A stretch of DNA of 64,000 bases from Coffea arabica (GCF_036785885.1 NC_092320.1:20833557-20897556); one strand, 5' to 3'; numbered from the stretch's first letter, positions 24,424 through 37,798 are shown. Made by a program: numbers and translations. The notes: a model not told the origin generated them from the sequence alone.

Positions 24424-25168
24424 GTAAGCTTCTGGGTTTTCTATTCTGGTCGTTAACTTACTTGTTTTCTTTCTGGTTTTTGGTTGTATGTCTTTGAATT
24501 AGTTGGATTTTTTGGCTTGTTTATTTTCTTGATTGGTCAACCTTTTTCCAGAATATTTTTTATTTGATAGAAATTGGGAGTTAGAATTGAGAGTTGGGAT
24601 TAGGGTTTTTATGCTAAAATCTTGTACTGTTTATGTAAATTTGAGTTTGATTTTTTTGGGGTTTGGAAGAAAAAATTGAATTAATATTTGTGGGCATTTT
24701 TTTAATTATAAAAAAGATTTTTGATGTCCATTGGGTTTGTGTTGCCGGTATCCTAGATACGAAGTCGTCACAGAAATCTCAAGGCCATTTTTGGCTGAAG
24801 AAAACAGAGGTAAAGGAGAAAATCATATTAAGTCAACGCGGAGCTGAGGTCCTGGCGGTGGTGGCTTTTTTTTGGGTTACTTCCTGGTTTTCATACGGTC
24901 AAGGGTATTTTTGATGCTGTCGGTTTTTGTTGTTGTTTTTTCCTATTTGGTTTTTTGGAGTTTTTTTTTGGGGGGCTGTGTGTGTGTGTGTGTGTGTTTG
25001 GTTGGGTGCACAAAGTATAGGGATGTGTTTTATGGTAGAAAAGCTCCATTGGTTGAAAGCAATTTTAATGATTTGCCTATTTCTTGTTTTAAAAAGGTAT
25101 CTTATGAATTTACTTTAGCAATGGGTAACGGTTTGACTCGTAGTTTTAATTGATTGGTGTTGTCCCAT

Positions 25169-25409
25169 TATCTGATTGTTGATCAGCCTATGGTGTAGTT
25201 TTCTCAGAATGTCGCTATTGAATGTGGTGGTGGCGTCCTTAGTCACTTGTTTAGCTTGTCTGACTGGATGTTTTGGTAATGGTAAGATTAAAAAGGTATC
25301 TGATTGTCGATCAGCCTATGGCGTAGTTTTCTCAGAATGTTGCCATTGAATGTGGTGGCGGCGTCCTTTGTTGTTTGTTTATCGTGTCTGACTGGATGTT
25401 TTGGTATGG
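25169..25409. repeat. Tandem duplication in the SMG7 leader intron
   Basis: Two units of about 113 bp, 128 bp apart (starting 25169 and 25297), each with TATCTGATTGT(T/C)GATCAGCC, GTTTTCTCAGAATGT and GTCTGACTGGATGTTTTGGT. Around ten substitutions separate them. Confidence 0.9.
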
Positions 25410-26055
25410 TTGTGTGCCATGCTTGAGGTTTGTATGCTTCCTTTCAGATAATGCACTCCAAATTAGTAAAGAGTATGTTTCTTTATTAAAGTTGTAGCAA
25501 AGATATTGTTCCTGTCTCTTGTCTGCTTTTTTGGTTGCTTTTGTTTGGTCATAAATCAATGCTTTACATGTTTTCGTGTGTAGTTTTGGATATTAATATT
25601 TTCATAAGTTTTGTGATAATCATTAACAAGTTAAGAGTGACTGCGTCTATTTAATGATGGGGTAACTTGGACTTGCTTGCCATGGATGAGGTTTGTCTGT
25701 ATGCAGCATATCAAGCAAGTTTACTGGTCTGAGAGTTTTTATACTTAGCCCCATTTTTTATTAGTTTATTTAACCAGTTTTAGGGTTTTGCCGCTATTGC
25801 CAGGAGGTTAAAGGGGTGTTCTATCGAGTTTGTTGTGGAAAAAATATCAAGTGACTTAGAACTCTTTTTAGGGGATTCTGTCTTGGTTGTACTTAAAATA
25901 AGTCCTTCTGGAGCCTGATCTCATGGTTACTAGTTAGTGCAAATTGTATATGTGATTTTTTTTTCTTCTAAAAGACTTGCATTCTATTGCAGGATTTACT
26001 TCAAAATATTCATGCATGATGGTTTTGATGTGCTGTAGGTTCTTTTGCGGATTAG

Positions 26056-26136
26056 ATGTATGTTGCCAACGGGGTTACTGATTTTAAAGTTCATCAGTTC
26101 AATCATTTGATGGATAATGACTATTCCGATGGATAA
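26056..26136 (+). promoter_or_regulatory. Upstream ORF overlapping the SMG7 start codon
   Basis: An ATG at 26056 opens a 26-codon frame (MYVANGVTDFKVHQFNHL...) that ends with TAA near 26136, past the main start at 26117 and in a different frame. An upstream ORF that overlaps the main start normally reduces translation and can attract nonsense-mediated decay; that effect is inferred. Confidence 0.65.
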
Positions 26137-29100
26137 CAATCCAGATAATTCATCAAGGGAGCGTGTTCAAAAACTTTTTAACAAGGTATGCTCATGTGTC
26201 CCCTTGTATTTTCTGTCATTTGTATGATAAGTAGTTGAATAGGCATAATATCCGTGGTTGTATTACAGTTACTTGTTTTCTAGCTGGATATCTTTCTTGC
26301 GGTGAAGCGTGGTATTCATTTATTACATTTATTTTGGTTCATGTGTTCCTTTAGAATGTTGAGCTGGAAAATAGGCGTCGTAAGGCAGCTCAGGCCAGAA
26401 TTCCTTCTGACCCAAATGCATGGCAACAAATGCGGGAGAACTATGAAGCTATTGTCTTAGAAGATCATGCCTTTTCTGAACAACATGAAATAGAGTATGC
26501 CTTGTGGCAGTTGCATTACAGAAGAATTGAGGAATTGCGAGCACACTTCAATGCTGCTGCTGCTTCTGTTTCAGCAGGATCAAATACATCACAGAACGGT
26601 AAAGGTCCAACACGTGGTGGACCTGATCGACTTACAAAGATCCGTACTCAATTTAAAACCTTCCTGTCAGAGGCCACTGGATTTTATCATGATTTAATGT
26701 TGAAGATTAGGGCGAAGTATGGTTTGCCATTGGGTTATTTCTCCGATGATTCAGAGAATCAGATTCCTTTATGTAAAGATGGGAATAAATCTGCAGAAGT
26801 GAAGAAAGGATTGATATCCTGTCATCGTTGTTTGATTTATCTGGGGGATCTTGCTCGTTATAAGGGCTTGTATGGTGAAGGTGATTCTAAATCTCGGGAC
26901 TTTGCAGCAGCTTCTAGTTACTACATGCAAGCAGCTTCCCTTTGGCCTTCAAGTGGCAATCCACATCACCAGGTGTTGTATTTCTTGGCCATTTGCTTGG
27001 TGATTTACTCTTTTTTTTTTTTTTTTTCATTTTGAACAGGTTATTAGTACATAGCTTGCCTGATTTATTCTGTGATCTATTGCTTTTCAGCTTGCTATTT
27101 TGGCTTCCTACTCTGGTGATGAATTGGTGGCCATTTACCGGTATTTTCGAAGCTTGGCAGTTGATAGTCCATTTACAACAGCTAGAGATAACTTGATTAT
27201 TGCATTTGAGAAGGTGAGCTTTTCAAAAGAACAATTTATGACGAAAGGAGCCTTTATTTTCTTTTTGCTCCTGCTTTTAGACAATTATTCATTTCAGTGC
27301 AGTGTTGCTACTTAAATTGTGCATAAATCATGGTTACAGTCAATACTGGTTAATCTCTGATTCTCTATGTTGAATATCTTCCTGGGTCTCTGTTTTGTGT
27401 ATTTGGAATGTCTATTTTGACCATCTGAGTTGTATGGTCCTGGGCAAAAACTTGTGTTGGAGAATCTGCCATGTCATAACCATTAACAAACCAGAGTTTC
27501 CAGCACTCGACACAACGATCTTCCCTTCTAAGTAGTTCTATCTCACTAATTCCCATAGCTCAACCATCTCAACCCACAACCATCGGCTGCCAAGACCTGG
27601 ATGCCTCTTTCAACCCACCACCATCGACCGGTAACATCTGGATCTCGATGCCTCTAGACACCACATTTTAGGGCAATTTGATATCCTTCCACTATTCTAC
27701 CAGATCAAACACCAACAGTACCGGAGACCCTATCTTATCCCTCTAACTGCCTTTCCTTCCTTGCTTCACCATTATTACAACCACCACACAACTCCCCTTG
27801 TGCATTTGAAGGAGGTCTGTTGTGGTCATTGGATGGAGGCAATTGTTAAGTAGTTGATTCTTGGGTAATAAAATAAAGTTCAGTATCGACTTGAAATCAA
27901 GATGTTATAGCCCTGCCAGTAAATTGATTATAGCAGGTTGAGAGTTCCATCGTTCCATTGGTTTAAGCTAGAAAGAAGTAATAGAATGGGAATTTATCTT
28001 AAGTTCCATGCATATCTGGAGTTTAGCTTTTGTATGGACAATTATATCCTGCACTTTGTACATGCACTTGCTCAAGTACTATTTTCTTCTAATGTTTTGT
28101 ATGTTTCTGTTATTTTTTGTTCAAATTTGAATGACAGAACCATTCTTAAGCTGGTTTTTCCTGCTCCTGCTCCTGCTCCTGATCCTTGTTTCCTCCTTGA
28201 TAATGAAACATGAAATGTTTGTCAAAATACTGATTTTATGATCGATTTGGCAGAATCGCCAGAGCTTTGCCCAGCTGCTCGGAGATGCCAGAGCTTCCTC
28301 TGTCAAGACAACTTCAGTGCGTGGAAATGGGAAAGGAAGGGGCAGAGGTGAAAGCAGGGTTGCATCCAAGGATAACAAAGTAGAAGCAAGTTCTGTCAAG
28401 GAAAAAACATCCACCACATTGGAAACTTTCAGAGCATTTGGGATACGATTTGTTCGGCTAAATGGCATTCTCTTCACACGCACAAGGTATTACTTTTCTT
28501 GTTAATTGTAGTGTTGTAAATATTCGGTACACTTAATGATGTGTTCTATTGCTAATTTGAATCAGCTTGGAGACATTTGGGGATGTTTTTGCTGTGGTTA
28601 GAGGTGATTTGCTGGAGCTTCTTTCTTCTGGGACTGATGAGGAGTACAATTTTGGGTCAGATGCTACTGATTGTAGACTGGCTATTGGCAGAATGGTTGC
28701 TATTCTCATTTTCACCATTCACAATGTGAATAGGGAAACTGAGAACCAGTCCTATGCTGAAATTCTTCAACGCTCGGTCCTACTGCAGAATGCATTTACT
28801 GCTACTTTTGAGTTTATGGGCCACATTCTTGAACGCTGCAGCCAATTAAATGATCCTTCATCGAGCTATCTGTTACCTGGTATCATGGTTTTTGTGGAAT
28901 GGTTGGCTTGTCATCAAGATATTGCAGTTGGAAGTGAATTGGAAGAAAAACAAGCGAGTGCTAGGTTATTTTTCTGGAACAACTGTATCTCCTTCTTCAA
29001 CAGGCTCATATCTTCAGGGTTTATGTTTGTTGATGAAGATGAAGAAGAGACATGTTTTTCTAACATGAGCAGGTATGATGAAAGTGAAACCGCTAACCGG

Positions 29101-30468
29101 CTGGCATTATCTGAGGACTTTGAGTTGAGGGGATTTGTTCCTCTTCTTCCTGCGCAACTCATTCTTGATTTTTCAAGGAAGCATTCCTTCAGAAGCGACA
29201 GCAATAAGGAAAAAAAGGCCCGTGTTCAGAGGATTATAGCGGCTGGAAAGGCTCTTGCTAATGTGGTCCGGATTGGGGAAGAGGGAATTTACTTTGACAC
29301 AAAATCGAAGAGATTTGTTGTTGGCGTTGAACCTCAAGTTTCTGATGATTTTTCACTTACTACTACTTTGGAAGCCCCAAAATTAAGTGGTGTAGTGGAG
29401 GATAATCTAGTTTCAGGTCAAATGACTCCTAGGGCCTTGGAGCAAAAGCCGCAGTTGTACATGGAAGGTGAAGAAGAGGATGATGAGGTAATTGTGTTCA
29501 AGCCATCTATGACTGAAAAGCATTTAGATGGGATAGCTTTAAATCCGACTTCTTCAGAGGTATTTGGATCTACTATGAATGCTGCCAGTATAGGGGGTGA
29601 TGTTGGATCTTTCTCTACCGGACGTGAGGGTTATATTGCACAGAATGCTTTCAGTGCAAGCTTAAGGCCACCTACTTCCCTTGTGAATTCTAGTTATCTG
29701 CAACCAGTTCAACCAAGTACCACTTGGATGGCAGAACAAGGAACTCTTGTGAATGGGCTTGGTAATTTGAATTTGTTCGAGAATGGGTTCATAAAGAAAC
29801 CTGAATCGCAAAAACACTTTGGAGCTTTGCCAGCTCAAACCTTTCCTGTTTCCCTTCCAGACTCGAGTTTTGGCACTGGCAGCAATTTCCCTAATCAGTT
29901 ACCCGAAACTGTGGTACCTTCAAAGCTTGATTCAATCATGTCTCTAGGAGCTGATAACATATCCATGAAGCCTTCATCCGTCTCACCTGCTGGGTTGAAG
30001 AAAAATCCAGTAGGTCGACCTCTTCGGCATCTCGGTCCTCCACCTGGCTTTGGTTCTGTACCATCCAAAACTGTTGATGAGTCACTATCTGCTATGTCCT
30101 TTAAGAACGAAAATGCTACCATTCCCCAAATGGATGATTACAGCTGGCTCGATGGCTATCAGTTGCCTCTGGTCAATAGAAGTGTGGCCGGGCTTAATAG
30201 TTCTAATCATCCAGGACAGGGTTACCCTATTGGTAGCAAGAGCAGCAGCTCAATGGGGATGCCGAGCTTTCCTTTTCCTGGGAAGCAGACAACTACATTG
30301 CAAGTCCCAATTGAGAATGAGAAGAGTTGGCAGGATTACCAGTTCTCTGAACAGATGAAACTATTCAAGGAGCAACAGCAGCAACTTCAGAAAGCAAATC
30401 AGCAATCTGCTGTGTTGCAACAGCAGTATCAGGGACAATCTCTTTGGGAAGGTCGTTTCTTTGTGTGA
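26117..30468 (+). CDS. SMG7: SMG7-like nonsense-mediated mRNA decay factor
   Basis: Exons: 26117-26185, 26355-26972, 27091-27213, 28254-28486, 28566-30468; GT-AG introns; sum 2,946 nt, 981 residues (Arabidopsis SMG7 is of similar size). The start MTIPMDNNPDNSSRERVQKL and the conserved ARIPSDPNAWQQMRENYEA fit plant SMG7. Residues about 60-230 are the Est1/SMG7 14-3-3-like region (FSEQHEIEYALWQLHYRRIE; then the TPR-like CHRCLIYLGDLARYKGLYGE); about 230-560 the Est1 DNA/RNA-binding domain (FRAFGIRFVRLNGILFTRT). The C-terminal third is Ser/Pro-rich with GPPPGFG near 30045 and a Gln-rich tail at 30370-30440. SMG7 binds phosphorylated UPF1, drives decay of aberrant mRNAs and in plants is also needed for meiotic exit. 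Overlapping ORFs inside the last exon are shadows. Confidence 0.95.
27214..28253. other. Long third intron of SMG7
   Basis: 1,040 bp. Bases 27420-27840 are unusually C-rich and purine-poor for the region (repeated CAACCCACCACCATC-type words) and may be an inserted repeat or an old retrocopy fragment; no ends or domain were recognised. A (GCTCCT)n run lies near 28162. Confidence 0.4.
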
Positions 30469-31950
30469 GAGATTATGAAGGGTAGATGGTAAGATGAATA
30501 ACTTTCTGTTTGAGCCTCGTGTTCAATAAATACTCAATTTTTTATTTCAAGATTGAAATGCTTATTTTGTTCTTTTCTTATTTGTGAAGGTTGTGAACAC
30601 TTTACAACAGCAGTTGTCCAGTTCTTGGTGCTGCAAGTTCAGCCATCGTGCATTTGCAGTGTGGCCAATGTTATTAAGTTTTTCTTGGAGCATGGATGGT
30701 CTTGGAATCTAGCAGGCACCTGCTATTGAACGGGTATATCTTTTATACCCCTCTCTGTGGCAAGTGTAAAGTCTGATTTTGTTGACCACTGTGCAGTTGT
30801 ATGGAGATGGTTTAAGGACTAAAAGAATAATTGGAGATTTATGTTAGGGCATATAATGATTGGCGCATTGTGCATCTTGCATGCTCTACTCATCTCTTTG
30901 CTTGCGTTGCTGGTCTGTTTTACCATTCTATGTAACCTGTTACAAGCTATGCTGTAGATAAGTTGGAGGATGTGGGGGAATGAGGATCATTTCCTGTCCT
31001 TGCACTTCTATATATTAAAGAATCTTTGTGATGTTCTGAGGATGTGTGTGCAATTCTTTACGAGTACTGTGAGTGGTGATAGAATATTTTCTCGTGACAT
31101 TGCTAACTCATTTTTTTTTTTTAAATTGCTGTGCAGCTGGTGCCGAGCTTTCCAGGCTGGTTGACACTGATTATGATGTCGATAGGTGCAAAAATTGGGA
31201 GATTTCTGATATTAAGTGCCTTGTCTGGTTGGATGGGTTGGACGTGACTTCAGATTTGGGATTGTGGTGGGAAACTGGAAGGGAATAAAAGATATACTAG
31301 CAAATTTACCTGGCTCATAGAAGGTATTTATGAGGAGTCGTAGTAGTCTTTGCCGGGCATGCCATGATGAGCAGTTCCCATTGGTTGAATGCTTAAGGTA
31401 AGTATCTTGGCAGTCCCATGTCTGCCCAGAAGTTCTCAAGTGAGAATCATGGAAGATGGTTATGTTATAATTGGAGTTATCTTGTGGACGTTGGTTGGCA
31501 ATAAATATGCGACTATGAACGCATACAGTATTCAACTTTCAGGGTTGATAATATAGACTGATGCTGTATTTGTGCTTTTGTGTTCTGCTGTGTGGACAAA
31601 GTGGTATTACCACTGAGACTTGGAATCTCTCTTTGACGTCTAGAGATATGTTACTTATTTTGATGTTTATTCTATCTTGCAAATGTCCTGTCATTTGTCG
31701 AATCTATGAAAGCAGGTATCTTTTGTCCATTGGTTGCCTTTGCATATTTTAAACGTCTGAATTATGATATTTTGTGGGAGGGGGGGAAAAAATACTAGTG
31801 TAACCTCTCTATGAAACTACTACTAGATCAGAATAACCTTGTGCTGCGGATCTAAATTGCAAGTGTGTGACAAAACGAGAGAGAAATTCTTCCTTTTGTT
31901 AGTTTGACAATGTTTTAGCAGCTGAATTGAAGGATGTTTAGTTTGGTGTG
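30469..31950 (+). other. SMG7 3'UTR region
   Basis: Non-coding sequence with the splice signals described above and short spurious ORFs. The polyadenylation position cannot be fixed. Sequence from about 31140 to 31900 still has the GT-rich composition of transcribed plant UTR. Confidence 0.4.
30489..30589 (+). other. Probable 3'UTR intron of SMG7
   Basis: Twenty bases past the stop codon is a GTAAGATG donor (30489); a pyrimidine-rich tract then leads to TTTGTGAAG (30589). 101 bp would be a normal plant intron size. A further strong acceptor (long T-run then GTGCAG, 31136) and donor (GTAAGTATC, 31398) lie downstream. In Arabidopsis, SMG7 mRNA has 3'UTR introns and is itself an NMD target; this arrangement suggests the same control. 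Confidence 0.55.
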
Positions 31951-32709
31951 GAATGACAATGCCAGAAGCGATGGAGGGATTTTGTTAACTGAACTTTTCA
32001 GACAACACTGAAAATCTTTGTACTTGGTAATTGATGGCATTTTCTGAGTGGTCAGGGGACGGAACTAAGCTCTCTGGTTCTGCTTCGGAAAGGGTGGAGG
32101 GTTTTACAAGCGTTTCCTGTTTGATCACTGCTTTCCATTTTTGTTTAATTGCATTTGAAGGTGGTAGAGATGCTACCAATTGTTGCTGGGATGATAATGG
32201 GCTTCCCTGATGTTTGTCTCGCGAGACAATGTGATATTGCGTTTTGTTGGAGATGTAAAAGAAATGCATCTCTCTTTACCATATCTATTTCATTATGCAA
32301 TAACAACAACAACAACAACAATAATAATAAGACACAGTTAGTTGATGGGAGTCGTTATTGTTTCGTTATGAAGTTGGTGGTGCAACAAATTACTATCTTT
32401 TTACACAGCAAATGAACTAGAAAAATACCACTTGAAAACAGAAATTCCTGTCATTCATAAGTTCCTTTTCTTGAAGGTGTACGTGTGTTAGTAAACACGG
32501 AAAGAATATATATTGTCCGCTGCGTTTGTGATTTTGACCATATCACAGAAACCTAAGGGGCTACTAAATTAGTCTAGTCCTTAAAATGTTGATCAAGCAA
32601 TTATTAAAAGTTTTTAGAATATCCCACTAGGTAAATGTTTATACTTAAAAGCAAAATTTTAATCCTAGACGAAATGCTATATCAAGACCATGCCCAGCTG
32701 ATGTCCTGC
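31951..32709. other. Intergenic with (AAC)n/(AAT)n microsatellite
   Basis: No gene. A run of seven AAC-type units followed by AAT units lies at 32298-32330. Confidence 0.6.
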
Positions 32710-32956
32710 TCGACAATCTAATTTAGTATTTGAACTTAATAAATTAAGATCTTAACATGTTTAGAAATGTTTGATAATCAAAAATAGATCATCTTAATTA
32801 ATTAAGTGACGGTCTGAATTGTGTAGTTAAAACTTATTCTAAAAAATAAGTGATATACCATTATCATTTAATATAGAATGCATTCAAATGTTAGTGTTTT
32901 AGTATTTACACTTCAATAAATTAATAGATTCAGATTTCAGTTTTATCAAATGCACC
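32710..32956 (+). mobile_element. MITE family copy C
   Basis: Shares with copies B and D the blocks AATTAATTAAGTGACG, AAAAAATAAGTGATA, GAATGCATTCAAATG and TTTTATCAAATGCACC in the same order. Left end less clear. Confidence 0.65.
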
Positions 32957-34134
32957 TATGTCTTGTTCTTCGATGGTGGTGCACTTCGATTGCTACTGTT
33001 CTTATACCTGATTGATGCTAAAAAAAAATGGTTGCCATACGAGTGATCTTCACTTTCTTCATCGACACCCATCCCCATTGATGAGGTGATTTTTGGGTGC
33101 GCAAGGCGAGTTGACAACGAGCAGCTGACGATCACCTGTCAAAGTAGAGAATGGCTGGGGTTTAGGCCCCGTCGGTCTAACTCTGATACTAAAGTCAGTT
33201 ATAGATCAGGAGTTAAAGGATAAACAGTAGTAGTGAATCCCCCTTTTTGTGAGTGGTGAGAGGGGTATTTATAGTAGAGGAATCTATGGTGGAAAATGAT
33301 GAAGTCTACTCCCTGCATGGCACTAGGAGGGTGGCTGGCGGCTACATTCCTGCCAATCCTAAGTCGTGTAGGCAGCCAAGGTGTTGAGGAGCCGTAGAAA
33401 TGGGATGGTAGCTCATTGTGCAAACTTTATTAATTTGTAGTCTACTTCAGGCATCATCACTTTGCAAATTCGGTTCATATGTATTTGACATAAAATGGAC
33501 CCTTTTGAATTTTATGGTTGACAAAGGACATTATGAAACAGATCAAAACTTCGTTATTTAATTCTGGAATAGGAAGAAAAATGGATGGTTTTTATTTTTT
33601 TAAATTTTCTTTTGTTAGGGAGACCTCAATTTGTATAGCTACTAATGCCATGTCACAGTCATAAGCACTCAGAATGACTATTTCAATTCATGAGCTGAGA
33701 AACCAAAGAATTATTTCAGTTCATGAGCTGAGAAACCAAAGAATAAAGACTTGATTACGAGAACACTGAACCTTGTAAACAGTTTCTGGTGGCAAGATTT
33801 TATACACCTCTTTCTATAAGTCTACAGTCCGCTATCGCGATTAGCGAACGAATGTCTAACTCTGTGCTCTGTGTGTGTGTAAACAATCAAAGAATACAGG
33901 GGGAAGAAATATGTTTGTACAGAAATAAAAAGAATGAACATAACAAGAAATTGTCGTCTAAGCCACAGCCATTATGACACAGTTTGGTCCTCCAAGACGT
34001 ATTGGAGCAATGCATAATTGTTGGTGGGCGTTTCATCTTAGTATATGAATCAAGCTCCATCTTGTTAGCCTTATGGATGTGCTACAAATAAGCATAAGTA
34101 AGGGATTGGAGGCTTGCAGTTGCCGGCTGATCCT
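32957..34134. other. Intergenic between SMG7 and PIP5K (tail to tail)
   Basis: No gene recognised; it probably holds the 3'UTR of the kinase gene at its right end. A 33-bp tandem duplication lies at 33679-33744. Confidence 0.5.
33679..33744. repeat. 33-bp tandem duplication
   Basis: Two copies of a 33-base unit containing TCATGAGCTGAGAAACCAAA, differing at one base (tttcaattc versus tttcagttc). Confidence 0.95.
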
Positions 34135-37100
34135 TCAAATGTCTTCTGCAAAAACTTTGAATATGTAATCTCGAAAACGCCTCGAGTATTGTTTAGGATC
34201 CACAGCTGATATGGAAGTTGGATCATATTGGATGGACTTGTATGCATGCTCGAGCTTCTTGGAAATGTCATAGTCTTGAAGTATGTCTATGATGCTAAAG
34301 AATATTATTACATCATAGTATTCTCCAGTTGGTTCTCCTACTAGCTGAATTTCGCCATCGTTTTTCCTCTCTGTCCTTTCAACCTTGGCAGGCATATTCA
34401 CTCCCAATCTGATGCTAGCCCACCTGTGGTGACAAAAGATTGTAAATATATTTAGCACTGATGGGTTACCGAGAGATTGATTGTAATCGTAAGAGATTGT
34501 AGATGAACAACGGTAATGTTTTTCTTGAATAGGATGACTAATTACCCTGCAGGATCCAGAAGCAGTTGATCCATGTCTGCTCTAGAAAGGCGGGGAAGAG
34601 ATTCTTCTGCACCACCATTATCTGCTTAATGTGGAGAGACGTTTCTTAGTTGTTTCAAAAGTGATAGCTTCTTTAATTCTTGATAAGGAATTAACCAAGA
34701 AAAAGAGGCCAATGACATATAACAGCCAAGAATAATTAATGACTAAAAGATGATGATGGTATATGATGGCACAGGGCTTCAATTGGTAATTACCTGTTGG
34801 TGTTACACAACCAGGGGGAGTATGGTCGCAGCTGTTTGTTGCTTCTCTGAAGTGAAGACCAACCAAAAGGCTATAGTCCATTATCCTCTCCTGCTCGAGA
34901 AACTCACAGTCCCTGTCAACTTGTCTGCAAGAAGAAGTTTTGTTTTTAACTCCTTGCAAAAGGTGAAGCAGAAAAGGGTAGAGAAATGACCAATTTCTCT
35001 TTAGTTTGAGATCTCAATCCTCAGTCTTTGGATGCAAATGAAGATAGAATTCTTATGGATGACTTCGAAATTTGGATGGCTCTGCTTAAGTAATAGAAAC
35101 AGATTGGAAGTAACAAGGACATAAAATTCTAAAGCAAGATTTACTTACCTTCGAAACTCTTGAAACCAATTCTTCTGCAATCGGAATATGAAGTCAAGAT
35201 CTAGGTCCTTTAGAGTTGTATTTGCATCAATCTCCGATTCTGGCTTATCAGTAATGCGGCCAAAAGTAGATCCCTTCAAGTCGTATCGTCTGTGAATCGT
35301 GTAGTCTGTGCAGAACAGGTTTCCCATGATGATGAAGCGTACCTATATCACTCATTGCATCAAGTACTTGCATTACACTTACTGCACATGAATTCTAGTT
35401 CTGTCTTTCGTACCTTCTTTTGTGCTGGTCCATTTAACCTAACACAGTGTAGACCAAAGTATTTGATCACAAGAGTGTTCTCAAATGCTCGAACATGGTT
35501 ATAGTAGGCATTTAGCATCCTCAGAAGAACCTAAACAGGATACGAAAACTGAGGTCAGTTTTTGGTGAAACCAATGCTGATTTCAGCCGCTTATGTTAAA
35601 TAATACCTTCACTTCTGCTTTCTTCATTGTCTTTATCATGTAGCGATCATCGTTGGTCAAGTAAAAGAAGCTTCCACTTTTGCCAGGTGAACAAAGTTCA
35701 CGGAGGGCATCATTTCCACAAATGGATAACATGTAATCCGCTGGATCCACCTTGAATAACAATCTTAGGGTCCTGATGTAAAATATGTCATGAAAAACAA
35801 CTATACTTCATCTGAGTGCATGGTAAGTTGCTAATATTTTGAACAATGATAATCATAACCTTCAATTGTCTGAAAGCTAGGATAAAACAGTCACAAGACT
35901 GACCTGAAAACTTTTGGGCAGTAATCCTTCCATCGGAACTCACACGACGGGTGTGGTGGAGTATTCTTGGATCCCTCTGGAGGAAATCTTGTCCAGTACT
36001 TTTCCTTAGGGTCAAAAGCTGATGGTTTCAGATCAAGTGATGGAGGTGGACCAGGTTTCCCTACAGAATGCCTGCGTAACCATTAAAAAATGGTTAATGC
36101 TTTATTCTTAGTATGATCTCTACCATCCATCTGTACATAAATTACTCCACCTGATTGATAATCACTAATTTAGACCTTGAATGCTTCTGATTCATGTTCT
36201 GGTGGACTTCTTGATTAATTAAGCCAAATGCTTGTCATTTTCTTAATTGTACAGTATTTAAAAGTTTTATTGCAGTTTCCACAGGTTTGCTATTTCCTGT
36301 TAAGTTTCCACAGATTTGCTATTTTGTATACTGCAACTAACTTTCACCTTATCATGTATGACTTTAATTAGTTTCCTTCCTGAAAGATGATTCAAAGGGA
36401 CAAGCTGATCCACAAGAAGGTTCAACAGAGGGTACAAGGCTACAACTTAATGCCTAAAGCACATTAACTGGTGCATTTTAATGTGCCTTTGAAATTTGAA
36501 ACTCAAGAAATGTTGCATTTATTGTGAGAAATCGTCATTTCTAGAAGAAGACAGGAGCCTGAAACCAAAAGCAGGAAGCAGAATGGTAAAATGTTTAATG
36601 AGATGTACTAGAACCTCTACAAGGCGAGTTACCTGATTCCCAATTGCAAATTGAGCATTAACTCATAATTCTTATGCCCTTTAGAGATGGTCTCTCCTTG
36701 TTTCTTCACCACCTTTGGTATCCTAATTGGGCTTCCGCGTGTACTGACATCTTCAATCTGTAGACCTGCAAAGCTTTCATCCATCCCATTTCTATCAGAA
36801 GTACCAGCAGAACTATGTCTGCCAGCAGCAGCATCAGGTGTCGGAATTCTAGCAAATTCCTTATCTATGCCAGCATCTATTCTCCCATCAACTGACATTC
36901 TTCTTGGCCTTGTGCTGGAATCAGATGCCTTTGTAGATCTCCACATAGCTAGCTTCTTATTAGATGGCAAAATTGAAACCTTTTCACTTGGGCACACCTT
37001 ACAATCTTTCAAATCCACATTATACACTTCTTGAGGATCCCATTCAAGATTTCCATCCAGCAATGTTGATCCTGCTGGATAATAAGTCCCGTTCTGATCC

Positions 37101-37798
37101 TTTGGATCCTTACTCCAATTACCACTATAAAGACTCCCATCAGGCCATTTGAAAGTTCCGTTTCCCTTAGGTAATCCATCTTCCCAATTACCTTCATACA
37201 CGTTTCCATTGGTCCAACATAATTTTCCTTTACCACAAATAATTCCATTTTTCCATTCACCAACATAATAATTCCCATTCTTCCATTGATATTTCCCCTG
37301 ACCTTCCTGCAGCCCGCGACACCATTCTCCTTCGTAACAATCTCCGTTGGCATATTCTTTTATACCACGGCCATGCTTAAAATTCATCATCCAAGAACCC
37401 CTATATGTGTCACCATTGGAACTTGAATATGTACCTTCTCCATCCATGAAACCACTCTTGAAATTGCCTTCATACATAGCCCCAGAAGGCCAACTAAACG
37501 TACCTTTTCCCATAGTCTTCCCTCTAAACCATTCTCCTACATACATACATCCATCTGTCCACCAATACTTTCCAGTTCCATGAGGAAAATTGTCTGCCCA
37601 ATACCCCGTGTAGTAGTCGCCATTGGGAAGAAATCTCTCTGCTTGATACACCTCTCCACTTGGATGTTCTTCTTCCTCATAGTCCTCAATCATTTCTTCT
37701 TCCACATTTGGGGCTGCTGCATACGTCCCAAAGATGGTATTGGCTCGTTTCTTCGCCACGGCCTGCGTTTTTCTTACTGTTGCCTCCCAAGCCTTCAT
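34135..37798 (-). CDS. Phosphatidylinositol 4-phosphate 5-kinase with MORN repeats
   Basis: Exons (minus): 37798-36633, 36071-35904, 35772-35607, 35530-35414, 35342-35149, 34924-34794, 34621-34546, 34423-34135; sum 2,307 nt, 768 residues, normal for plant type B PIP5K. The N-terminus ([20 protein letters not shown]) is that of the PIP5K4/5/6 group. Seven to eight MORN repeats (YxGxW...G.G...) fill about residues 57-250, then a Ser-rich linker, then the kinase domain (about 390-768) with [20 protein letters not shown] (ATP-binding lysine), [27 protein letters not shown] and a C-terminal activation-loop region [15 protein letters not shown]. It makes PtdIns(4,5)P2 at the plasma membrane; Arabidopsis relatives of this group act in pollen tube tip growth. 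All introns GT-AG. The ATG at 37798 aligns a few residues inside the usual family start. Confidence 0.95.

Noticed and set aside
28121..28483. 120-residue minus-strand ORF opposite SMG7 exon 4
   Set aside because: It is a shadow of the SMG7 coding exon and intron and has no plausible domain.
37009..37353. 114-residue minus-strand ORF with Gly/Asn repeats
   Set aside because: It is the MORN repeat region of the kinase read in another frame.
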